This document shows, piece by piece, positions 41,485-44,757 of a DNA stretch of 44,757 nucleotides (within the stretch, counting starts at the first letter, position 1; each line of letters starts with the position of its first letter). The stretch comes from Acidimicrobiia bacterium (GTDB taxonomy: Bacteria; Actinomycetota; Acidimicrobiia; IMCC26256; JAGPDB01). The position numbers and the translations under genes are program-made. The notes beneath the pieces were generated by a model, which was given only the letters and a program-made list of their open reading frames with translations, ran no database searches and had not been told where the DNA came from. The DNA is taken from the NCBI GenBank assembly GCA_018057765.1, contig JAGPDB010000016.1:1-44757 (forward strand). Direction: 5' to 3'.

Positions 41485-41667
41485 GAATCATCTTTCAACT
41501 AACTTTTAATAAATTTTAGTCGTATTGTCCTATATGTGCAAATAGACCATGATGTGTAAACATATTGTGTGGAATATTGCTTTCACTCAGGGTGTTATCT
41601 CATTTAATGATCTTTAGTTATCATGTGTTTTTACCGAAATTATTAACTAAGATCAGAGATAACTTTT

Positions 41668-41687
41668 TGAGATTGATAGAAATCTCA
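41668..41687 (+). promoter_or_regulatory. Inverted repeat upstream of clpC
   Basis: TGAGATT (41668-41674) and AATCTCA (41681-41687) flank GATAGA, and the right arm ends 12 bases before the AAAGGTAAGGA ribosome-binding site of clpC. It resembles HspR (HAIR), CIRCE or CtsR sites only superficially; spacing and sequence do not match any of them. It could be an operator or a hairpin in the 5' leader. Confidence 0.4.
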
Positions 41688-41716
41688 TAAGATTCTTCGA
41701 AAGGTAAGGAATCACA

Positions 41717-44374
41717 GTGTTTGAGCGTTTTACAGATAGAGCCCGTCGTGTTGTTGTGCTGGCACAAGAGGAAGCCAGACTATTAAACCATAATTATATT
41801 GGGACAGAACATATTTTATTAGGACTAATTCATGAGGGTGAAGGTGTCGCTGCGAAAGCTCTAGAGTCATTAGGCATATCTTTAGACGCTGTGCGTGGTC
41901 AAGTAGAAGAAATTATTGGTCAAGGTGGATCAGCTCCTAGCGGTCACATACCTTTTACGCCTAGAGCCAAAAAAGTACTCGAACTATCACTGCGTGAAGC
42001 ACTTCAATTAGGACATAATTATATTGGTACAGAGCATATTTTGCTCGGATTAATCCGTGAAGGCGAAGGTGTGGCTGCTCAAGTTCTTGTAAAGCTTGGT
42101 GCTGATCTCTCAAGGGTTAGACAACAGGTTATTCAATTGCTCAGTGGCTATGGCCAAGGTGGTGGAGCACAAGCTGGTCGTGAACCGGGTGCTGGAGCTA
42201 CTAGTCGTGGTGAAGAGCAAGGTGGAACTGCTGCTGGTTCACAAGTGCTTGATCAGTTTGGTAGAAATCTAACCCAACTCGCGCGTGAAAAACAATTGGA
42301 CCCTGTTATTGGTAGAGCTAAAGAGATCGAACGCATTATGCAAGTTTTATCTCGACGTACAAAAAATAATCCAGTATTAGTTGGTGAACCTGGTGTTGGT
42401 AAGACAGCCGTTGTTGAAGGTCTGGCACAACAAATTGTTGCTGGTGATGTTCCAGAAACATTGGAAGGTAAACAACTTTATACTCTTGATCTTGGTGCTT
42501 TGGTTGCAGGTTCGCGATATCGTGGTGACTTTGAAGAACGTTTGAAAAAAGTTCTAAAAGAAATTAAAACTCGTGGTGACATAATTTTATTTATCGATGA
42601 GATGCATACTCTTGTAGGAGCTGGTGCTGCAGAAGGAGCTATTGATGCTGCTTCTATATTAAAGCCAATGCTAGCACGTGGTGAATTACAAACAATTGGT
42701 GCTACAACTCTTGATGAATATAGAAAACATATTGAAAAAGATCCTGCATTAGAGAGACGTTTTCAGCCTGTAAAAGTTGAAGAACCTTCAGTTGGTGAAA
42801 CAATAGAAATCCTTAAAGGTCTACGCGACCGTTATGAAACTCACCATAAGGTAACAATTACCGACCAAGCTGTTGTTGCTGCTGCAAACTTGGCGGATCG
42901 TTACATTTCTGATCGCTTCTTGCCAGATAAGGCTATTGACTTAATTGATGAAGCTGGTTCTCGTATGCGTATCCATAGAATGCAAACTCCTGGTGATTAT
43001 AAAGAGCTTGAAGATGAAATTGCGAAAATTCGTACGGAAAAAGAACAAGCAATTGAAGGTCAACAATTTGAACGTGCAGCCCAAATGCGCGACAAAGAAA
43101 AAGAATTACTTGCTTCTAAAAAAGAAAAAGAAGTCAAATGGAAAGAAGAAGGGGTCGATCTTTTCAATGAAGTAACTGAAGAATCTATCGCAGAGGTTCT
43201 TGCAATGTGGACTGGTATTCCTGTCTATAAATTGACAGAAGAAGAAACAGCGAAACTACTTCGTATGGAAGATGAGCTTCATCACAGAATTATTGGTCAA
43301 TATGCAGCTGTAGAAGCCGTCTCTAAAGCAATGCGTCGTACGCGTGCAGGTATAAAAGATCCTAAACGTCCTAGCGCTTCATTTATTTTCTTAGGTCCTT
43401 CTGGTGTTGGTAAAACTGAATTAGCTAAAACTTTGGCTGAATTTTTATTCGGTGATGAAAATGCACTGATCACTCTAGATATGTCTGAGTATATGGATTC
43501 ACATACTGTTTCTCGTTTATTCGGTTCGCCTCCTGGTTTCGTAGGATACGATGAAGGTGGACAATTGACTGAAGCTGTAAGACGTAAACCATTTAGTGTT
43601 GTATTGCTCGATGAAATTGAAAAAGCTCACCCACAGGTATTTAATACTTTCTTGCAGGTTCTAGAAGATGGTCATTTAACAGATGCTCAAGGTCGTAAAG
43701 TTGACTTTAAAAATACTGTCATCATTATGACTTCTAACTTGGGTACTGCAGACTTGCGTAAATCCAATGTAGGTTTCGGTGGTGGTGATGCTAACTATTC
43801 TTACGAGAAAATGAAGGATAAGGCTATGGATGCACTGAAAGGCCATTTCCGTCCTGAATTCCTTAACCGTGTCGATGAAGTTATTGTATTTGCTGAGCTT
43901 TCTAAAGATGAAGTTATACAAATTGTTGACTTGTTCTTAGACCGTCTTCGTGTGCAACTACTTTCTCAAGGTCTAGGCTTAGAGTTAACTCAAGAAGCTA
44001 AACTTTATGTTGCGGAAAAAGGTTATGATCCTACTATGGGTGCACGTCCGTTACGTCGTGAAATTCAAAAACTTGTAGAAAATCCTATGTCAGAAATGAT
44101 TCTTAAAAAGGATTTTCATGCTGGAGAAACGATTCTTGTTGATGTGACAGACAAGCTTGGTGAAGATGGAAATGTTATTGTTGGTGAAAAAACGATTACG
44201 TTTAAATCCATGCCAACTATAACGACTGAAGAAGCACCTTCTTTAAAAGCACATGAAGAAGACATAGAAACACAAAGCCCAAAAGCTAGTAGCGGTATTT
44301 CTAAAGCTGCAGGAACTAAAAAACCTAAAGCCGGTGGAACAGGTACTGCGACCACTGATCCAATAACTGAGTAA
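41717..44374 (+). CDS. clpC: ATP-dependent Clp protease ATP-binding subunit ClpC
   Basis: The 885-residue Hsp100 unfoldase feeds substrates to ClpP. Two N-terminal Clp repeats (about residues 1-145, each with [16 protein letters not shown]-like text) are followed by a Gly-rich linker, AAA-1 (Walker [32 protein letters not shown]), a UVR/M-type coiled segment ([20 protein letters not shown]) that identifies ClpC rather than ClpA, AAA-2 (Walker [47 protein letters not shown]) and the C-terminal D2 small domain. The tail (about 50 residues, [18 protein letters not shown] on) is low complexity. Start is GTG at 41717, 6 bases after AAGGTAAGGA. The stop codon lies inside a 26-bp tandem duplication. 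Confidence 0.97.
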   Translation: MFERFTDRARRVVVLAQEEARLLNHNYIGTEHILLGLIHEGEGVAAKALESLGISLDAVRGQVEEIIGQGGSAPSGHIPFTPRAKKVLELSLREALQLGHNYIGTEHILLGLIREGEGVAAQVLVKLGADLSRVRQQVIQLLSGYGQGGGAQAGREPGAGATSRGEEQGGTAAGSQVLDQFGRNLTQLAREKQLDPVIGRAKEIERIMQVLSRRTKNNPVLVGEPGVGKTAVVEGLAQQIVAGDVPETLEGKQLYTLDLGALVAGSRYRGDFEERLKKVLKEIKTRGDIILFIDEMHTLVGAGAAEGAIDAASILKPMLARGELQTIGATTLDEYRKHIEKDPALERRFQPVKVEEPSVGETIEILKGLRDRYETHHKVTITDQAVVAAANLADRYISDRFLPDKAIDLIDEAGSRMRIHRMQTPGDYKELEDEIAKIRTEKEQAIEGQQFERAAQMRDKEKELLASKKEKEVKWKEEGVDLFNEVTEESIAEVLAMWTGIPVYKLTEEETAKLLRMEDELHHRIIGQYAAVEAVSKAMRRTRAGIKDPKRPSASFIFLGPSGVGKTELAKTLAEFLFGDENALITLDMSEYMDSHTVSRLFGSPPGFVGYDEGGQLTEAVRRKPFSVVLLDEIEKAHPQVFNTFLQVLEDGHLTDAQGRKVDFKNTVIIMTSNLGTADLRKSNVGFGGGDANYSYEKMKDKAMDALKGHFRPEFLNRVDEVIVFAELSKDEVIQIVDLFLDRLRVQLLSQGLGLELTQEAKLYVAEKGYDPTMGARPLRREIQKLVENPMSEMILKKDFHAGETILVDVTDKLGEDGNVIVGEKTITFKSMPTITTEEAPSLKAHEEDIETQSPKASSGISKAAGTKKPKAGGTGTATTDPITE

Positions 44375-44411
44375 TTCGTAAAGGTCCAATATCTGAGTAA
44401 TTCGTAAAGGA
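44360..44411 (+). repeat. 26-bp tandem duplication spanning the clpC stop codon
   Basis: Units 44360-44385 and 44386-44411 (each CCAATA-A/T-CTGAGTAATTC then GTAAAGG) differ at two of 26 positions. The first copy holds the clpC C-terminal codons and its TAA; the second repeats them out of use and supplies GTAAAGGA as the ribosome-binding site of the following gene. Confidence 0.9.
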
Positions 44412-44418
44412 TTGATAT

Positions 44419-44757
44419 TTGCTGAAGAAAAGACGTTATCCAAGTCTTAGAACTAACCTCATTTATAATCTGGTTCTTCTTCCAGTGCTCGTGTTATTGT
44501 TTTTGCTTGTACGATCTGAACCAGATAGCGGTGCAATATACGTATTATTTTTAATAGTTATTTTTCTTTTGATTCCTATTGAGTACTTTTCGAGTACGTA
44601 TATAGATTTCGAAAAAAATCGAGTTTTTGTCAGATGTCGGTGCTGGAACATCGCCAACAATAAGTGTTGTTGGAACAGACACAGCAGGTACAATCACTCT
44701 TACAACTGGTGGCACGCCAAGCGTATCAGCAGATGTGTTAACACTGACATTTGCAAA
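44419..44757 (+). CDS. Small membrane protein (bacterial PH-like?), 3' end lost or chimeric
   Basis: A TTG at 44419 lies 7 bases after AAAGGA and opens a frame that runs off the window. Residues 1-72 look genuine: a basic start (MLKKRRYPSLRTN), two membrane helices (LIYNLVLLPVLVLLFLLV and AIYVLFLIVIFLLIPIEYF), then SSTYIDFEKNRVFVR, reminiscent of bacterial PH-domain membrane proteins. From about 44627 onward the same frame becomes Cys/Trp/His-rich text (CRCWNIANNKCCW) that is not protein-like, while a different frame becomes strongly protein-like (see next feature). The gene is probably broken or the sequence is a misjoin near 44620-44635. Confidence 0.55.
   Translation, partial: MLKKRRYPSLRTNLIYNLVLLPVLVLLFLLVRSEPDSGAIYVLFLIVIFLLIPIEYFSSTYIDFEKNRVFVRCRCWNIANNKCCWNRHSRYNHSYNWWHAKRISRCVNTDICK
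44606..44757 (+). other. Phage/virion structural-protein-like fragment in a different frame, truncated by window edge
   Basis: The frame opens after a TAG at 44603-44605; from 44627 it reads LSDVGAGTSPTISVVGTDTA and then GTITLTTGGTPSVSADVLTL. This Gly/Thr/Ser-rich text resembles, from memory, repeats in marine phage tail or structural proteins (VGTGTSPTxSVxGTDxAGTITxTTGTSPS). The stretch is also richer in G+C than its surroundings. It has no start codon with a ribosome site and no 3' end here. Foreign sequence joined to the end of the contig or a true insertion are both possible. Confidence 0.55.

Noticed and set aside
41550-41620. Short plus-strand frame (about 22 codons) in the gap before clpC
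   Set aside because: No ribosome site, no family resemblance and a length expected by chance.
41640-41716. HAIR, CIRCE or CtsR operator upstream of clpC
   Set aside because: The visible inverted repeat has different half-sites and spacing from all three consensus elements.
1-44757. CRISPR array, insertion sequence, toxin-antitoxin or defence island
   Set aside because: No regularly spaced direct repeats, transposase motifs, terminal inverted repeats or recognisable defence proteins were seen; the repeats present are protein-tail repeats or a single tandem duplication.

Overview
The window is AT-rich (roughly one third G+C by eye), densely packed chromosomal DNA from a bacterium that I take to be a low-GC actinobacterium, possibly a marine Acidimicrobiia-type lineage. 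The lineage call is inference. It rests on the HAD-IB / Ssd / TadA-TadB-TadC / Flp / TadE cluster in the order known from mycobacteria (Rv3661-Rv3654c), an OB-fold gene next to two TrkA (RCK) genes and a large permease as in Rv2694c-Rv2690c, a SigR/RsrA-like redox pair, a DUF2505 gene, a lysine-rich topoisomerase I tail and an actinobacterial-type pyruvate kinase. No rRNA, insertion sequence or CRISPR array is visible. No stretch above 300 bases lacks a gene; the longest gaps are 236 nt after hppA and 232 nt before clpC.

Region by region. 1-2665: the 3' end of a primary-type sigma-70 gene, a 55-codon orphan, a terminator and a DAO-family FAD enzyme. 2673-8168: a HAD phosphatase divergent from a seven-gene Tad-pilus operon. 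8169-9661: a LytR-CpsA-Psr protein and a lipoprotein on the minus strand. 9718-13518: an OB-fold protein, two RCK potassium regulators and a KimA-type potassium importer. 13582-19190: an MFS exporter, an H+-pumping pyrophosphatase, an unexplained GC-richer structured intergenic block, an EamA transporter and a DedA protein. 19322-25463: topA, an MFS protein, tmk and holB. 25502-27020: tRNA-Thr(CGT) and, three bases later, a GIDE+LemA membrane protein. 27173-28458: an ECF sigma factor with its zinc anti-sigma factor, and a small membrane protein. 28458-38925: a cofactor and housekeeping run (tilS, hpt, folP, a phosphatase-like/histone-tail fusion, folB, folK, panC, nadB, nadC, coaX), mostly with 1-4 base stop/start overlaps, interrupted by pyk on the minus strand. 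38918-41484: DUF2505, a polyprenyl diphosphate synthase and a divergent PP2C-like protein, all on the minus strand. 41717-44757: clpC, a 26-bp tandem duplication across its stop codon, and a membrane-protein gene that appears to run into unrelated phage-like sequence at the window edge.

The genes mostly support core physiology: transcription, chromosome topology and replication, folate, pantothenate, NAD and coenzyme A synthesis, potassium and proton balance, the envelope, and protein quality control. The most unusual items are the pseudophosphatase/histone-tail fusion inside the folate run (predicted catalytic Cys replaced by His), the tRNA-CDS junction with essentially no leader, the structured block at 17378-17540, and the apparent chimeric end. 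I did not find a convincing new multi-gene defence or mobile system here.
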